Below are positions 17,955 to 29,400 of a DNA stretch of 64,000 nt, in pieces. Under the pieces are notes generated by a model. It was not told the DNA's origin and ran no database searches. It was given only the letters and a program-made list of their open reading frames with translations. Position 1 is the stretch's first letter. Each line of letters opens with the position of its first letter. The translations under genes and the position numbers were made by a program. This DNA comes from Devosia rhizoryzae (lineage in GTDB: Bacteria; Pseudomonadota; Alphaproteobacteria; Rhizobiales; Devosiaceae). Where the stretch lies: positions 2,232,001 through 2,296,000 of the forward strand of contig NZ_CP068046.1 of NCBI RefSeq assembly GCF_016698665.1. Reading direction: 5' to 3'.

Positions 17955-18953
17955 CTACATGGTGGAGGACGGCTCGGAGTCGTTGATCTCGACCTTGAAG
18001 CTGCCGTCGAGGATTTCGGCTTCCTTGGCCTTGGCGGCGGCGACAGCCTCGGGACCAGCCAGAGCCTCGTCGTAAACGGCGCTCGAGCCACCATATTCCA
18101 TGAAGGCATAGATACCGTAGTCGGAAGCGGTGAAAGAGCCAGCCTTCACATCGGCAATGGCTTTGTCGATCATCGGCTCGCCATGCCAAAGAGCGCTGGC
18201 GAGAATGGTGCCGGGGTAATCGGCTGCGGTGTCGATGACGTTGCCGATGGCGAGGATGCCGCGTTCCTTGGCAGCGTCGGAAACACCGAAACGCTCGGCG
18301 TAAAGAATGTCAGCGCCAGCGTCGACCATCGCGAAGGCAGCTTCCTTGGCCTTTGGCGGATCGTACCAGGAATTGATGAAGCTGATCGAGAACTTGGCTT
18401 CCGGATTGACCGACAATGCACCGGCCATGAAGGCGTTCATGAGGCGGTTGACTTCCGGGATGGCGAAGCCGCCGACCATGCCGATGACGTTGGACTCGGT
18501 CTTGGCGCCAGCGATCATGCCGGTCAGGTAGCTCGGTTCCTGAATGAAGTTGTCGAAGGTCGCAAAGTTGGGTTCGACGGGCGGCAGCGACGAGCCCATC
18601 AGGAACTTGACCTCGGGATAATCGGCAGCCACGGCGCGGGCCGGCGCCTCGACGGCGAAGGCTTCGCCGATCAAAAGGGCGATGCCCTGCTCGGCATATT
18701 CGCGCATGACGCGCTCATAGTCGGTGGCAGTGGTGTTTTCGGAATAAACGTATTCGATCTCGCCGCGCTCCTGCGCCGCGACCAGCGCATTGTGCAGGCG
18801 GCTTGCCCATTGCTGTTCGACCGGCACGGTCCAGACCGCGGCGACCTTGATCACGTCCTGCGCAAAGCTTGCGCCGGAAAGCGCAACAGCGGTGCCGATG
18901 GCCAGCATCGACACGAAGGCGCGGCGTCCGAGTTTAAGTTGATCCATCATCAT
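17955..18953 (-). CDS. BMP-family (PnrA-like) nucleoside-binding protein
   Basis: A 332-residue periplasmic binding protein of the basic membrane protein family, whose studied members bind purine or pyrimidine nucleosides. The signal peptide has GRRAFVSM before a hydrophobic core (LAIGTAVALSGASFA), so export may be Tat-assisted; cleavage is near FAQ. The mature part starts VIKVAAVWTVPVEQQW and keeps the family's DAGADILYAERFGVSD region. Start is at ATG 18953, with two more in-frame ATGs directly behind it. It lies 108 bp downstream of the adenine-deaminase-like gene and heads the transporter genes. Confidence 0.92.
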   Translation of the reverse strand: MMMDQLKLGRRAFVSMLAIGTAVALSGASFAQDVIKVAAVWTVPVEQQWASRLHNALVAAQERGEIEYVYSENTTATDYERVMREYAEQGIALLIGEAFAVEAPARAVAADYPEVKFLMGSSLPPVEPNFATFDNFIQEPSYLTGMIAGAKTESNVIGMVGGFAIPEVNRLMNAFMAGALSVNPEAKFSISFINSWYDPPKAKEAAFAMVDAGADILYAERFGVSDAAKERGILAIGNVIDTAADYPGTILASALWHGEPMIDKAIADVKAGSFTASDYGIYAFMEYGGSSAVYDEALAGPEAVAAAKAKEAEILDGSFKVEINDSEPSSTM

Positions 18954-19061
18954 AGTTCCCGATCTGTGTAAAAAACGCCCACGCTTCCCGACTGCTCATC
19001 TAAGTGGCAAGGCATGGCTGTTGGCAAGGCCAATGATGGCTGGATTAACAGGCGCTTATGT

Positions 19062-20927
19062 TTACCAGACGATATCGTGCGTCTCTCCGGTGGCGACGTT
19101 GACGAAGCCATTGGGCGCCAGCGGGGACGGCGCGACAAGCACCCAGCGCCAGGGGGCGCAGGTGAGCGTTGCAAAGGCGAGGCGTTCCGGAAAGCCGGGC
19201 CACCAGCGCGGCGAGAAGGTCGGCTCATACATCCAGTCGATGGTTTCGCCAGCCTTGTAGAGCTGCTGCATTTCCCTATCGAGTTCGGGTGCCGGGCGGC
19301 AGGTCATGAGGCCGCCGACCTCGTATTTGACGGTCGCCAGGAGTTCGCCGCGCCCCACCAGGGCCCAGCCGCCCTGAGTTTCCCGCAAGGCGTTGACGGC
19401 CTTGGCCATGGCGGCGTCAGAGGAGCCGACCACCCAGATGTTGTGCTTGTCGTGGCCCATGGAACAGGCCAGCGCCGTATCCTCGGTACGCGGGCCCGTA
19501 CCGAGCCAGAACATGGCCGAGGTTTTGCCTTCGCCGGAGAAGCGGTCGACGATGGCGAACTTGGTGATGTTTCGATCAGGGTCGCGCTCGACGAGACCAT
19601 CGCGTACGGGGAGCTCGGTGGTGATGAAATCGTCGGCCCAGTGGAATGGCCGCAGCAGCGCAGCGTTGACGCTTTGCCGGCCCTCGGGTGCGTGGATGGC
19701 AAAGTCGTCGGCGGTCATTTCGCGATCGATGGTGACGGTTTGCGTCGCCCAATCCGGCCAGTCGATACTCGGGAGCGCTCCCACATAGTCCCGGCCCTTA
19801 GACACCTGCTGCCCATCGGCCCAGACCTCGGCGATGGACAGGGTTTGGACGTCGTCGAGTAGGACCAGATCGGCGAAACGACCGGGCGCGATCGAGCCGA
19901 CCCATGGCGTGAGGCGCATGTGGCGTGCCGGGTTGATGGTCACGAGCTGGATGGCGATTTCGGGCGCAAGGCCAGCTTCGATGGCGAGCCGTACATTGTG
20001 GTCGGTGGCGCCCAGCTTCATGGTGTCGGAGCAGGACCGATCATCGGTGCAGAGCGCAAACTGCGACCAGTCCTCCTGGCCGGACGCCAGGAGGCCGGTG
20101 ACGATCTCTTTGAGCGAATGCGGGCGGATTTCCATGAAGAGGCCACGTCGCAGCTTGTCGGCGACTTCCTCAGGGGTCCAGGCTTCGTGGTCGGAGGCCA
20201 TGCCGGCTGCGGCGAAAGCGTTGATATCGTCGATGGCGCGCATGCCGGCGGCGTGGCCTTCGACAACGCCGCGCTGCTCGAAGGTTGCGCCGATCATGCC
20301 CCAAAGCCGCTCGTAAGATGGGTTTTCCGGGTTCCAGACGGCAGGCCAGTCCATGACTTCGTCGAGGCCGGCCACCATCAACTGGCTGGAAAGAAAGTCA
20401 CGTTGTTCATCATAGCCGAAGTGACCGCCGCCCCATTCATAGGCTGTCGGCGGCACTGCCGAGCCGGGCAGCGGGAAGATCTTCATCGGCGAGCCGGCGA
20501 GACGTGCCTTGAGCCAGAATTCAAGGTTTTTCGGCCCGTTGACGTTGGAAAACTCGTGGCTGGCTTCGCAGGTCCAGGTACAGCCAAAGGGCAGAACGAG
20601 AGCCGCCTCGTATTCGGGCGTCAGGTGGCTCGATTCGATATGCTTGTGCACTTCGCCAAAGCCGGGGACAGCCGCCAGATGCGAGCGATCGATACGCTCG
20701 TCGACGACGCCGGGGTATTTTCCGGTCGGTCCCACCCAGGCGATGCGCCGGCCCGAAACCACGATTTCCTGGTCGTCATGCCAGCGGCGGCCGTGAACAT
20801 CGAGGAGCCGGCCGACGCGAATGGCGCGGTTTGCCGGCCGCTTGCCCAAGGCGACCAAAGCAAGATTCTGGCGGATTTTGACTTCGTCAGCGGCGCTGAT
20901 CAGGAGGTCTTCTGGCGCCTGGCTCAT
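19062..20927 (-). CDS. Adenine deaminase-like amidohydrolase (divergent)
   Basis: A 621-residue protein of the adenine deaminase family, with an N-terminal amidohydrolase domain and the family's C-terminal domain (MGHDKHNIWVVGSSDAAM, cf. the canonical HDSHNI). The metal-binding N-terminal motif is GEVHKHIESSHLTP (HKH 94-96), so the residue pair before HxH is EV where the second copy at 27601 has DP. A TCEASHEFSNVNG segment replaces the usual C/DxHEIxNV. Activity on adenine is likely by family, but a different purine or related base is possible. It is transcribed toward the BMP nucleoside transporter and away from a second transporter operon. Confidence 0.82.
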   Translation of the reverse strand: MSQAPEDLLISAADEVKIRQNLALVALGKRPANRAIRVGRLLDVHGRRWHDDQEIVVSGRRIAWVGPTGKYPGVVDERIDRSHLAAVPGFGEVHKHIESSHLTPEYEAALVLPFGCTWTCEASHEFSNVNGPKNLEFWLKARLAGSPMKIFPLPGSAVPPTAYEWGGGHFGYDEQRDFLSSQLMVAGLDEVMDWPAVWNPENPSYERLWGMIGATFEQRGVVEGHAAGMRAIDDINAFAAAGMASDHEAWTPEEVADKLRRGLFMEIRPHSLKEIVTGLLASGQEDWSQFALCTDDRSCSDTMKLGATDHNVRLAIEAGLAPEIAIQLVTINPARHMRLTPWVGSIAPGRFADLVLLDDVQTLSIAEVWADGQQVSKGRDYVGALPSIDWPDWATQTVTIDREMTADDFAIHAPEGRQSVNAALLRPFHWADDFITTELPVRDGLVERDPDRNITKFAIVDRFSGEGKTSAMFWLGTGPRTEDTALACSMGHDKHNIWVVGSSDAAMAKAVNALRETQGGWALVGRGELLATVKYEVGGLMTCRPAPELDREMQQLYKAGETIDWMYEPTFSPRWWPGFPERLAFATLTCAPWRWVLVAPSPLAPNGFVNVATGETHDIVW

Positions 20928-21126
20928 AGGGCTGGTCTCTCGTGCTTGATCTCGCCGGCAAACTCGTCAGAGCGCCCTATCGGGTCAAGCAAATAGATGT
21001 GGTGCAAAGCTGGTGCGCGCTTAAAGATTGAGCTTGCAGTCGCACCGCCGCAAAAATAGGCTTTGCAGCGGGGAGCAAAATATTAATCAGCCGTCGTGCC
21101 TAGCCGACGCGAACAGGAAGCCGTCT

Positions 21127-22161
21127 ATGAACAAGTTCTTCGTTACCGCTCTGGCGATCTCCGCCACGGCCATGCTGTCTGCTGCCCCGGCAATGGCACA
21201 GGGCAAGACGCTGACCATCTCCTGGTGGGGTTTTAACGGCGAAAAGCTCGAATCCATCGTGCTGGCGCCCTTCCGCGAGCAGTGCGGCTGCGAGATCGTG
21301 TTCGAAACCGGCAACAATGGCGAGCGCCTCAACAAGATCCAGATCCGCAACGGCGCGGGCGTCGACGTCGCCTACTTCTCCGACAGCTTCAGCCAGCAGG
21401 GCATCGAAGCCGGCCTGTTCCAGAAGATCGATCCGGCCAAGTTGCCGAACCTTGCCGGCATCTATGATCTCGCCAAGGACCCGCAGGGCGGCTACGGCCC
21501 GGCTTATACGATTGGCCGCGTCGGCATCGTTTACGACACCGCCAAAGTCGCGACCCCCATCACGTCCTGGGAAGATCTCTGGCGCGAAGACCTCGCCGGT
21601 TCGCTGTCCCTTCCCGGCATCACCACCACGGCCGGTCCGATGGTCGTGATGAAGGCCGGCGATCACGCTGGCGTCGACGCCTTTGCCGACCAAGACTCAG
21701 CCTTTGCAGCAGTCGAAGAGCTCAAGCCGAATGTGGTCAAGAACTACAATACCGGCTCGGAAATGATCAACCTGTTCTCGACCGGTGAGATCACTGCCGC
21801 CGTCGCACAGGACTTCACCCTCGGGCAGATCCAGGCCGCCGTTCCGACCGTCGAGTGGGCCGAGCTTGAAGAAGGCGCGATCGCAACGCTTAACACCGTC
21901 AACATCCCGACCGGTGCTGCCGAGCCCGAGCTGGCCTACGAGTTCATAAACTTTATCCTGTCGCCCGAAATCCAGCAGCAGCTGGCCGAACAGGGCGTCG
22001 ATGCTCCGGTCGTGACTTCGGTTGAACTGACGCCAGAACAAGCATCGCTTTGGACCTATGGTGCCGACGTGATCGCCGGCCTGCAGCGCATCGACTATGC
22101 CAAGATGAACGCCGCCAAGGGCGGTTGGGTCGACCGCTGGAACGAAATCTTCGGCATGTAA
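21127..22161 (+). CDS. ABC importer substrate-binding protein (PotD/spermidine-putrescine-like family)
   Basis: A 344-residue periplasmic binding protein. The start is ATG 21127 with AGGAAG upstream; the signal peptide is residues 1-24 (ALAISATAMLSAAPAMA), and the mature protein starts QGKTLTISWWGFNGEK. The fold and C-terminal PEIQQQLAEQG segment fit the PotD/PotF-like group. It heads an eight-gene operon whose later genes are nucleobase- and nucleoside-processing enzymes, so the ligand is more likely a purine derivative than a polyamine; this is inference from context. Confidence 0.88.
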   Translation: MNKFFVTALAISATAMLSAAPAMAQGKTLTISWWGFNGEKLESIVLAPFREQCGCEIVFETGNNGERLNKIQIRNGAGVDVAYFSDSFSQQGIEAGLFQKIDPAKLPNLAGIYDLAKDPQGGYGPAYTIGRVGIVYDTAKVATPITSWEDLWREDLAGSLSLPGITTTAGPMVVMKAGDHAGVDAFADQDSAFAAVEELKPNVVKNYNTGSEMINLFSTGEITAAVAQDFTLGQIQAAVPTVEWAELEEGAIATLNTVNIPTGAAEPELAYEFINFILSPEIQQQLAEQGVDAPVVTSVELTPEQASLWTYGADVIAGLQRIDYAKMNAAKGGWVDRWNEIFGM

Positions 22162-22169
22162 TCGACTTT

Positions 22170-22195
22170 GGCGGGGTGGCCACGGCCGCCTCGCC
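22170..22195 (+). other. Intercistronic hairpin after the PotD-like gene
   Basis: GGCGGGGTGGCC and GGCCGCCTCGCC form a 12-bp stem with two mismatches and a 2-base gap, located between the SBP stop and the first permease. No T-run. Same position as the other post-SBP hairpins in the window, with unrelated sequence. Confidence 0.6.
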
Positions 22196-22216
22196 GCTCT
22201 GCTTGAAGGCCATAGT

Positions 22217-23041
22217 ATGAAACGTTTCGCCGGCTGGACTCTGGCCTCCCCTGCCACGCTGTTGGTCGTGGTTTTTCTTGTTCTGCCGGTGCTGGCGACG
22301 ATCGTCACCACATTCACGACGCCCGGCGGCCCGTTCGCCACCTATGCTGCATTTTTCGGCAGCGGCTTTCGTCGCGCAGTGCTGTTTCGCACTATCCAGG
22401 TGTCGCTGGCCGTCACCGTGATCGCGCTGGTGATCGGATTTTTGACGGCCTATGTCGTGTCGCGCGCGCCCGGCTGGCTCAAATCCATCCTGATCATCGC
22501 AGCGGTCTTTCCGCTCTTGACCGGCGTTGTCGTCCGCTCCTTCGCTTGGCTCATTATTCTGGGCAAGAACGGCATCCTCAACTCGACCCTGATCAATCTC
22601 GGACTGATCGCCGAACCATTCCAAATGCTCTACACGCAGGGCGCGGTGATCGTGGCCATGGTCTACCTCTTCGTGCCGCTGATGATCCTGACTCTGGTCG
22701 GCGTGCTGGAATCCATTCCGGACGATCTGATCCAGGCCTCGTCCTCGCTCGGTGCAAAGCCCTCGGCAACCTTCATGCAGGTCACCCTGCCCCTTGCCGT
22801 TCCGGGCCTGATCGTCGGCGCGGTGCTGGTTTTTACCGGAAGCTTCACCTCCTACGCGACGCCGCAGCTTTTGGGCGGCGAGCAGGTGATGATGATGGGC
22901 ACGCTGATGTACCAGCAGGCCATGGTCACCTTTGACTGGGTCGCCGCCTCCACCATCGCCGCCGTCATGGTCGTCATCACCATCGCCATCGTCGCCGCGA
23001 TGAACGCCATGGCCCGCCGCCTCAACCCGATGACCGCCTGA
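22217..23041 (+). CDS. ABC importer permease (PotB-like)
   Basis: A 274-residue inner-membrane permease with about six helices; the EAA loop reads DDLIQASSSLGAKPSATFMQVTLP. It belongs to the PotB/spermidine-type group. Its stop and the ATG of the next permease share one base (TGATG). It follows the hairpin-containing 55-bp gap after the SBP gene. Confidence 0.92.
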   Translation: MKRFAGWTLASPATLLVVVFLVLPVLATIVTTFTTPGGPFATYAAFFGSGFRRAVLFRTIQVSLAVTVIALVIGFLTAYVVSRAPGWLKSILIIAAVFPLLTGVVVRSFAWLIILGKNGILNSTLINLGLIAEPFQMLYTQGAVIVAMVYLFVPLMILTLVGVLESIPDDLIQASSSLGAKPSATFMQVTLPLAVPGLIVGAVLVFTGSFTSYATPQLLGGEQVMMMGTLMYQQAMVTFDWVAASTIAAVMVVITIAIVAAMNAMARRLNPMTA

Positions 23042-23829
23042 TGACCCGCAATATCCATCCCCTGCTTATCGCCGGCACTGCGCTGGTCTTCATGTTCCTG
23101 GTCGGGCCGCTGATCATCGTGCTCGGCGCGGCGCTCAGCGACACGACCTACCTGACCTTTCCGCCGCAAGGCCTGTCGCTACGCTGGTTCGAAAACATCT
23201 TTGCCATCGACGCGTTCCGCCGCACGATCCTGACGAGCCTGCAGATTGCCCTGCTCTCGACGACGATCGCCCTGATCATCGGTATTCCGGCCGCCTATGC
23301 GCTCAATCGCCACCGCATCCAGCTGCCGGGCTGGCTCTCAACGCTGTTCATCCTGCCCGTACTGGTGCCCGAGCTGGTGCTGGGCTTTTCGCTGCTCAAG
23401 AACGTCGCCGTCCAGTTGAACTCGCCGATCTACCTCTCGCTGCTGTTCGGCCACGCGCTGATCGTCTTGCCCTATGTGGTGCGGGTGATCAGCGCCTCGC
23501 TGGCCTCATTCGATTTCTCCATCGAAGAAGCAGCGATCAGCCTGGGCTCTCCACCGCTCAAGACCTTCTTCACCGTGCTTTTGCCCAACGTGCGCTCGGG
23601 CGTCATCGCGGCCTTCATTCTCGCCTTCATCACCTCGATCAATGACGTCTCCATCTCGATCTTCCTGACGGGGCCGGGGCTTTCGACCCTTCCCATTCAG
23701 TTGCTCGCGCATATGGAGCAGTTCTTCGATCCCACCGTAGCTTCGGTTTCGGTGCTGTTGATGATCCTTACCGTGGCCGTGATGGCCGTTGTCGAGCGTA
23801 CGCTCGGCCTCACCTTCCTGGCCAAATGA
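23041..23829 (+). CDS. ABC importer permease (PotC-like)
   Basis: A 262-residue inner-membrane permease with about six helices; its EAA loop is EEAAISLGSPPLKTFFTVLLP. The PotC-like partner of the preceding permease. It ends 4 bp before the ATPase start. Confidence 0.92.
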   Translation: MTRNIHPLLIAGTALVFMFLVGPLIIVLGAALSDTTYLTFPPQGLSLRWFENIFAIDAFRRTILTSLQIALLSTTIALIIGIPAAYALNRHRIQLPGWLSTLFILPVLVPELVLGFSLLKNVAVQLNSPIYLSLLFGHALIVLPYVVRVISASLASFDFSIEEAAISLGSPPLKTFFTVLLPNVRSGVIAAFILAFITSINDVSISIFLTGPGLSTLPIQLLAHMEQFFDPTVASVSVLLMILTVAVMAVVERTLGLTFLAK

Positions 23830-23833
23830 TCTT

Positions 23834-24891
<1,058 letters not shown>

Positions 24892-24895
<4 letters not shown>

Positions 24896-26223
24896 CGATC
24901 CTTCTCACCAATGCCTGGGTTTTGACGCTCGACGACACTCTGAGCGAGCACAATCCAGGCTGGGTGCGCATCGACGGCTCGACTATAACCGGGATCGGGT
25001 CTGGCCTTCCGCCTACAAAAACTGGCGCTGAGATCGTCGACTGCGGCGGCGACATCGTCATGCCGGGCATGGTCAACACTCACTGCCATATGGGGATGTC
25101 CGTTTTCCGCGGCTTGGCCGAAGATGTGGACGATCGGCTTTATCGCTACATCCTGCCGCTCGAGCGCAAATTCGTTACGGCCGAGATGGTGCGGATCGGC
25201 TCGACGCTATCGGCTGTCGAAATGATCCAGGGCGGCGTGACCACAGTCGCCGACATGTATTATTTCGAGACCGAAATGGCAGAAGTCTGCGATCTCTCCG
25301 GGCTGCGCGCCATCGTTGGGCAGACGCTGGCCGATTTCGATCCGCCGGACCACAAGAGTTTCGACGCGGGTTTTGCGCGCGTTGACGAGTTAGTCGATCG
25401 TTACCGCGATCATCCCCTGGTGACGCCCTCGATCGCGCCGCATGCGCCCTACTCTACTGGCCGTGCCGTCATGGAGCGCATTGCTGACTGGTCCCATGCC
25501 AACCCGGATGTTCCGGTGCAGATGCATCTGGCGGAAAGCACGCTCGAAGTGGAATGGGCGCGAAAAACGCATGATCAGAGCACGGTCGCGGTGACGCGCG
25601 ATGCGGGTCTCCTCAAACCCAATCTCATCGCCGCGCATTGCCTGCAGCTCGACGATGCCGACATCACCATGATGAGCGAGGCGCAAATCTGCGTCGCCAC
25701 CAATCCGCGCTCCAATGGCAAGGCAGGGCGGGGCATTTCGCCGGTGGAAAAGATGCGCAATGCCGGCCTGCCCGTCGGCATCGGCAGCGACGGCGCGATG
25801 AGCGGCAATACGCTCGATCTCTTCTCCCAGTTCGCGCCGGTCTCGATGTTTGCCAAGCTTCTGGGCGGTTCGCGCAAGCCGCTGCCTGCTGTGGAAGTCG
25901 TGCGCATGGCGACCATCGAGGGCGCCCGGGTGCTGAGCCTTAACCTGCAGACCGGTTCGCTTGAGGTCGGCAAGCAGGCGGACCTCATCCGCATCAGCCT
26001 CGCCGCGCCACGCCTGCACCCGATCTACGACCCATATTCGCTGCTGGTCTTTGCCGCGATGCCCAGTGACGTTACCCATTCGATGGTTGCCGGTCGATGG
26101 CTGATGCGGGATCGTCGGCTGGAAACGCTCGACCCGGTCGGCGCCCTGCGTGACGCCGTCCAGATCGCCAATTCCTTCAAGGCCGAAATGCGCCGCATCG
26201 ACGAGAGCCATGACCCAGCTTGA
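24892..26223 (+). CDS. MtaD/SAH-deaminase-like amidohydrolase
   Basis: A 443-residue cytoplasmic metal-dependent deaminase of the chlorohydrolase/MtaD group, whose members remove the amino group of S-adenosylhomocysteine, methylthioadenosine, guanine or related rings. Motifs: VNTHCHM (HCH 64-66), VQMHLAES, AAHCLQLDD and GIGSDGAMSGNTLDLF, the last matching the family's catalytic Asp region. Start ATG 24892 overlaps the ATPase stop by four bases. The substrate is presumably what the PotABCD-like importer brings in, perhaps a methylated or modified purine nucleoside. Confidence 0.85.
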
Positions 26224-27604
26224 CCGCATCCTCGCCCGCGTCGACGCCGACATTCCTGCCAGCCTCGACCGCCTGTTCGAGCTGATCCGCATTCCTTCGG
26301 TTTCGACTGAAGCCCAGTATGCATCGGACTGCCGGCGCGCTGCCGAGTGGCTGCGGGATCAGCTGTCGGCGCTCGACTTCGATGCCAGCGTGCGCGCCAC
26401 CGCGGGCCACCCCATGGTCGTGGCCCATGGCCCCTCCAGCGAGGGGCCGCATGTCCTCTTTTACGGCCATTACGACGTCCAACCGGTCGATCCACTCAAC
26501 CTCTGGAACACGCCGCCCTTCGAGCCGTCGCTTTCCCCGCAGCCGGATGGCGAGACCCATATTCTTGGCCGCGGCGCTTCCGACGACAAAGGCCAGCTGC
26601 TGACTTTCATCGAGGCTTGCCGCGCCTGGAAGGCTGAAACGGGCGCGCTGCCGATCAGGGTTTCGATGCTGTTCGAGGGCGAGGAAGAAGCGGGCAGCCC
26701 GAGCCTTGGGCCGTTTCTTGAACAGCATGGCGACAACCTTCGGGCCGATGTCATGCTGGTCTGCGACACCGATATGTGGGACCGCGACACGCCGGCCATT
26801 ACCACGATGTGGCGCGGCTTCGTATCGGAAGAGTTCACTATCAACTGCGGCGACCGGGACCTGCATTCGGGCATGTTCGGCAGCGCGGCGCGCAATGCCG
26901 CGCAAGTCATCGGCAGCATTATCGGCAAGCTGCGGAACGATGAGGATGGCAGTGTTGCCATACCCGGCTTCTACGATGGGGTGGCGGACCTGCCGCAAGA
27001 GGTCGTCGAGCAATGGAGCCGACTGCCCTTCGACGCCGAAAAATTCCTGTCCGATGTCGGACTGACGACGCCCGCCGGCGAGAGCGGTCGCTCGGTGTTG
27101 GAGCAGGTTTGGGCGCGGCCGACCTGTGAGATCAACGGGGTCTGGTCGGGCTATACTGGCGATGGCTTCAAGACGGTTATTCCGGCTCAGGCTAGCGCAA
27201 AGCTGAGCTTCCGGTTGGTTGCCGGCCAGGATCCGCACCGCATAAGGCAGCTTTTCCGCGACTATGTGACAAGCCTTCTGCCACCCGATTGCACGGTGTC
27301 GTTCAAGGCCTATGCTGCGGCGCCTGCCCAAGCCATGCCGCTCGACGGCGCGCTTTTGAACGCGGCGCGCACAGCGCTTAGCGACGAATGGGGTCGCGAG
27401 ACGGCGCTTGCCGGCACCGGCGGCTCGATCCCGATCCTCGGTGAATTCAAGCAGCGGTTGGGCATGGATGCGCTGCTGATCGGCTTTGGCCGTTTCGACA
27501 ATCGCATCCATAGTCCCAACGAAAAATACGACCTCTCGAGCTTCCACAAAGGCATCCGATCCTGGGTGCGCATTCTCGCAGCCTTCGCGGAGACCAAGCC
27601 ATGA
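26210..27604 (+). CDS. M20-family metallohydrolase (dipeptidase-like)
   Basis: A 464-residue zinc hydrolase. Motifs in order: [12 protein letters not shown] (first metal His and Asp), [11 protein letters not shown] (bridging Asp), [10 protein letters not shown] (catalytic Glu and metal Glu) and DTDMW; the C-terminal His is in [12 protein letters not shown]. The fold includes the usual inserted dimerisation domain. Relatives are dipeptidases and N-carbamoyl or N-acyl amino acid hydrolases. The start ATG 26210 overlaps the preceding deaminase by 14 bases. Between two purine enzymes, a carbamoyl- or formyl-amino compound from ring catabolism is a possible substrate; unproven. Confidence 0.85.
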   Translation: MTQLDRILARVDADIPASLDRLFELIRIPSVSTEAQYASDCRRAAEWLRDQLSALDFDASVRATAGHPMVVAHGPSSEGPHVLFYGHYDVQPVDPLNLWNTPPFEPSLSPQPDGETHILGRGASDDKGQLLTFIEACRAWKAETGALPIRVSMLFEGEEEAGSPSLGPFLEQHGDNLRADVMLVCDTDMWDRDTPAITTMWRGFVSEEFTINCGDRDLHSGMFGSAARNAAQVIGSIIGKLRNDEDGSVAIPGFYDGVADLPQEVVEQWSRLPFDAEKFLSDVGLTTPAGESGRSVLEQVWARPTCEINGVWSGYTGDGFKTVIPAQASAKLSFRLVAGQDPHRIRQLFRDYVTSLLPPDCTVSFKAYAAAPAQAMPLDGALLNAARTALSDEWGRETALAGTGGSIPILGEFKQRLGMDALLIGFGRFDNRIHSPNEKYDLSSFHKGIRSWVRILAAFAETKP

Positions 27605-29400
27605 CCCTTAACCGCTTCTCCGTCGCGCCGCTTCATGCCAGCACGATGCATCTGGCGGCCGTCGCAGGTGGCCGCGCAACGGCGGACCTCGTGATCACCG
27701 GCGCAAGGGTACTCTCGACCTATTCCGAGCGCATCTCCGCGGATCGCGAAATTTGGGTGGCCAATGGTCGCATCGCTGCGGTCATGCCGTCGGGTGCGCA
27801 TCGCAAGGGTCCAGCACCCAAGGCCGTTTATGACGCGCGTGGTGGCATCATCGCACCGGGTCTGGTCGATCCGCATATCCATATCGAAAGCTCGATGGTC
27901 ACGGCTTGCGCCTATGCGGAAGCCGCGCTGCTTAACGGCACGACGACGATCTTTTGCGACAGCCACGAGATCGGCAATGTCATGGATGTGGCGGGCGTCG
28001 CGGCGATGCTGGAAGACGCGCGCCTGGCGCCGCTATCGATTTTCCTTACCGTGCCCTCGACCGTTCCAGCGACGTCGCCAGAACTCGAAACCGCTGGTGG
28101 CGACCTGACGCCGGAAAAAATTGGCGCCTTGTTCGACAAGTGGCCCGAGGCGATGGCCCTGGGCGAGAAGATGGACTTCGTACCGGTTGCCATGGGCGAT
28201 CCGCGCAGCCATGCGATTATCGCCGAAGCCTTGAAGCGCAACCGCCCGGTGTCGGGCCATATCTACGGACGCGAATTTGTGGCGCCCTATGCCGCGGCCG
28301 GCGTGACCGATACGCACGAAGCCATCGACCGTGACATCTCCAATAATTTCGTTGATGCCGGGGTCTGGGTGTTCTTGCGCGGCGGCAATCCGGCGACGCC
28401 CTGGAACTCGATCGTCGAGGCGATCAAGCCGATCACCGAGCTGGGCGCCAGTCACAAGCGGTTTTGCGTTTGCACCGACGATCGCGATGCAGACGACCTC
28501 TTAAGCTTCGGCCTCGACTGGGTCGTGCGCGAGGCGATCCGCTGCGGCATGAAGCCGGAACAGGCCTGGTCCATGGGATCGCTGCATGGCGCGACCCGCT
28601 TCGGCCTGGGGGACGAGATCGGCGGGCTGGGTGGCGGACGCCGCGCGGACCTCCTGCTGCTCGACGACAGCATGAAGCCGATCAGCACCTGGTATGGCGG
28701 CGAACTTGTAGTCGACGACCGCAAGATCACGCCGCTGCTCGAGGAGACGCTCAACCAGCGCTACCGCTATCCCGAAGCGGCGTATAATACCGTTCACCTG
28801 CCCACGGGCCTCAAACTCACGCCGGAACTTCCGACCGCCCCGGTGGTTGCCAATGCCATCGGCATCGAGATGCCCGGCATCGTCTTGCCGCATCGGAAGG
28901 TCGCGATCGAGCCGGCTAATGACTGTTCGACGATCCTCGAGAAGCACAACCTGAGCTTCGTCACCATCATCGAACGGCATGGGAAATCCGACGGTGGCAT
29001 CGCGCATGGGCTGCTGCAGGATTTTGGCATCACCAACGGCGCGGTGGGTTCAAGTGTCGGTCATGACAGCCACAACATCATCCTTGCCGGGACGAATGAG
29101 GCTGACATGGCGCTCGCGCTCAAAACGATTGAGGCAGCCAAGGGCGGCATTGTCGTCGTGCAGAATGGGCAGGTGAAAGCCTTTGTCGGCCTGCCGGTCG
29201 CGGGCCTCATGTCGGACAAGCGCGTGCATGAGGTCGCGGCGGAAAACCAGGCGCTCAAGACCGCATGGCAAAATGCCGGCTGCACCATTCCCTATATGGG
29301 CTTCAACCTGATCCCATTGTCGGTAATCCCCGAGATCCGCATCACCGACAAGGGGTTGGTGAAGGTTCCGGAAATGGTGCTGGCGCCGCTTTATGAATAG
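27601..29400 (+). CDS. ade: Adenine deaminase
   Basis: A 599-residue adenine deaminase, converting adenine to hypoxanthine and ammonia in the cytoplasm. The metal-binding motif is the canonical [14 protein letters not shown] (HIH 92-94), followed by [12 protein letters not shown] and [14 protein letters not shown]; the C-terminal domain has [18 protein letters not shown]. Length matches the family (about 570-600). ATG 27601 overlaps the M20 gene stop by four bases. It is the second member of this family in the window and the more typical one. Confidence 0.93.
   Translation: MTLNRFSVAPLHASTMHLAAVAGGRATADLVITGARVLSTYSERISADREIWVANGRIAAVMPSGAHRKGPAPKAVYDARGGIIAPGLVDPHIHIESSMVTACAYAEAALLNGTTTIFCDSHEIGNVMDVAGVAAMLEDARLAPLSIFLTVPSTVPATSPELETAGGDLTPEKIGALFDKWPEAMALGEKMDFVPVAMGDPRSHAIIAEALKRNRPVSGHIYGREFVAPYAAAGVTDTHEAIDRDISNNFVDAGVWVFLRGGNPATPWNSIVEAIKPITELGASHKRFCVCTDDRDADDLLSFGLDWVVREAIRCGMKPEQAWSMGSLHGATRFGLGDEIGGLGGGRRADLLLLDDSMKPISTWYGGELVVDDRKITPLLEETLNQRYRYPEAAYNTVHLPTGLKLTPELPTAPVVANAIGIEMPGIVLPHRKVAIEPANDCSTILEKHNLSFVTIIERHGKSDGGIAHGLLQDFGITNGAVGSSVGHDSHNIILAGTNEADMALALKTIEAAKGGIVVVQNGQVKAFVGLPVAGLMSDKRVHEVAAENQALKTAWQNAGCTIPYMGFNLIPLSVIPEIRITDKGLVKVPEMVLAPLYE

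Noticed and set aside
19005..19030. Direct repeat TGGCAAGGC with a 17-bp period between the adenine-deaminase-like and BMP genes
   Set aside because: Only two copies, 9 bp each and no promoter beside them; too little to call a regulatory site.
20928..21126. Possible purine riboswitch in the divergent gap between the two salvage operons
   Set aside because: I looked for paired stems around a conserved purine-type core and a terminator on either strand and did not find them.
26177..27547. A 456-codon minus-strand frame opposite the M20 hydrolase
   Set aside because: The M20 motifs on the plus strand and the ATGA overlaps with both neighbours show which strand is coding.
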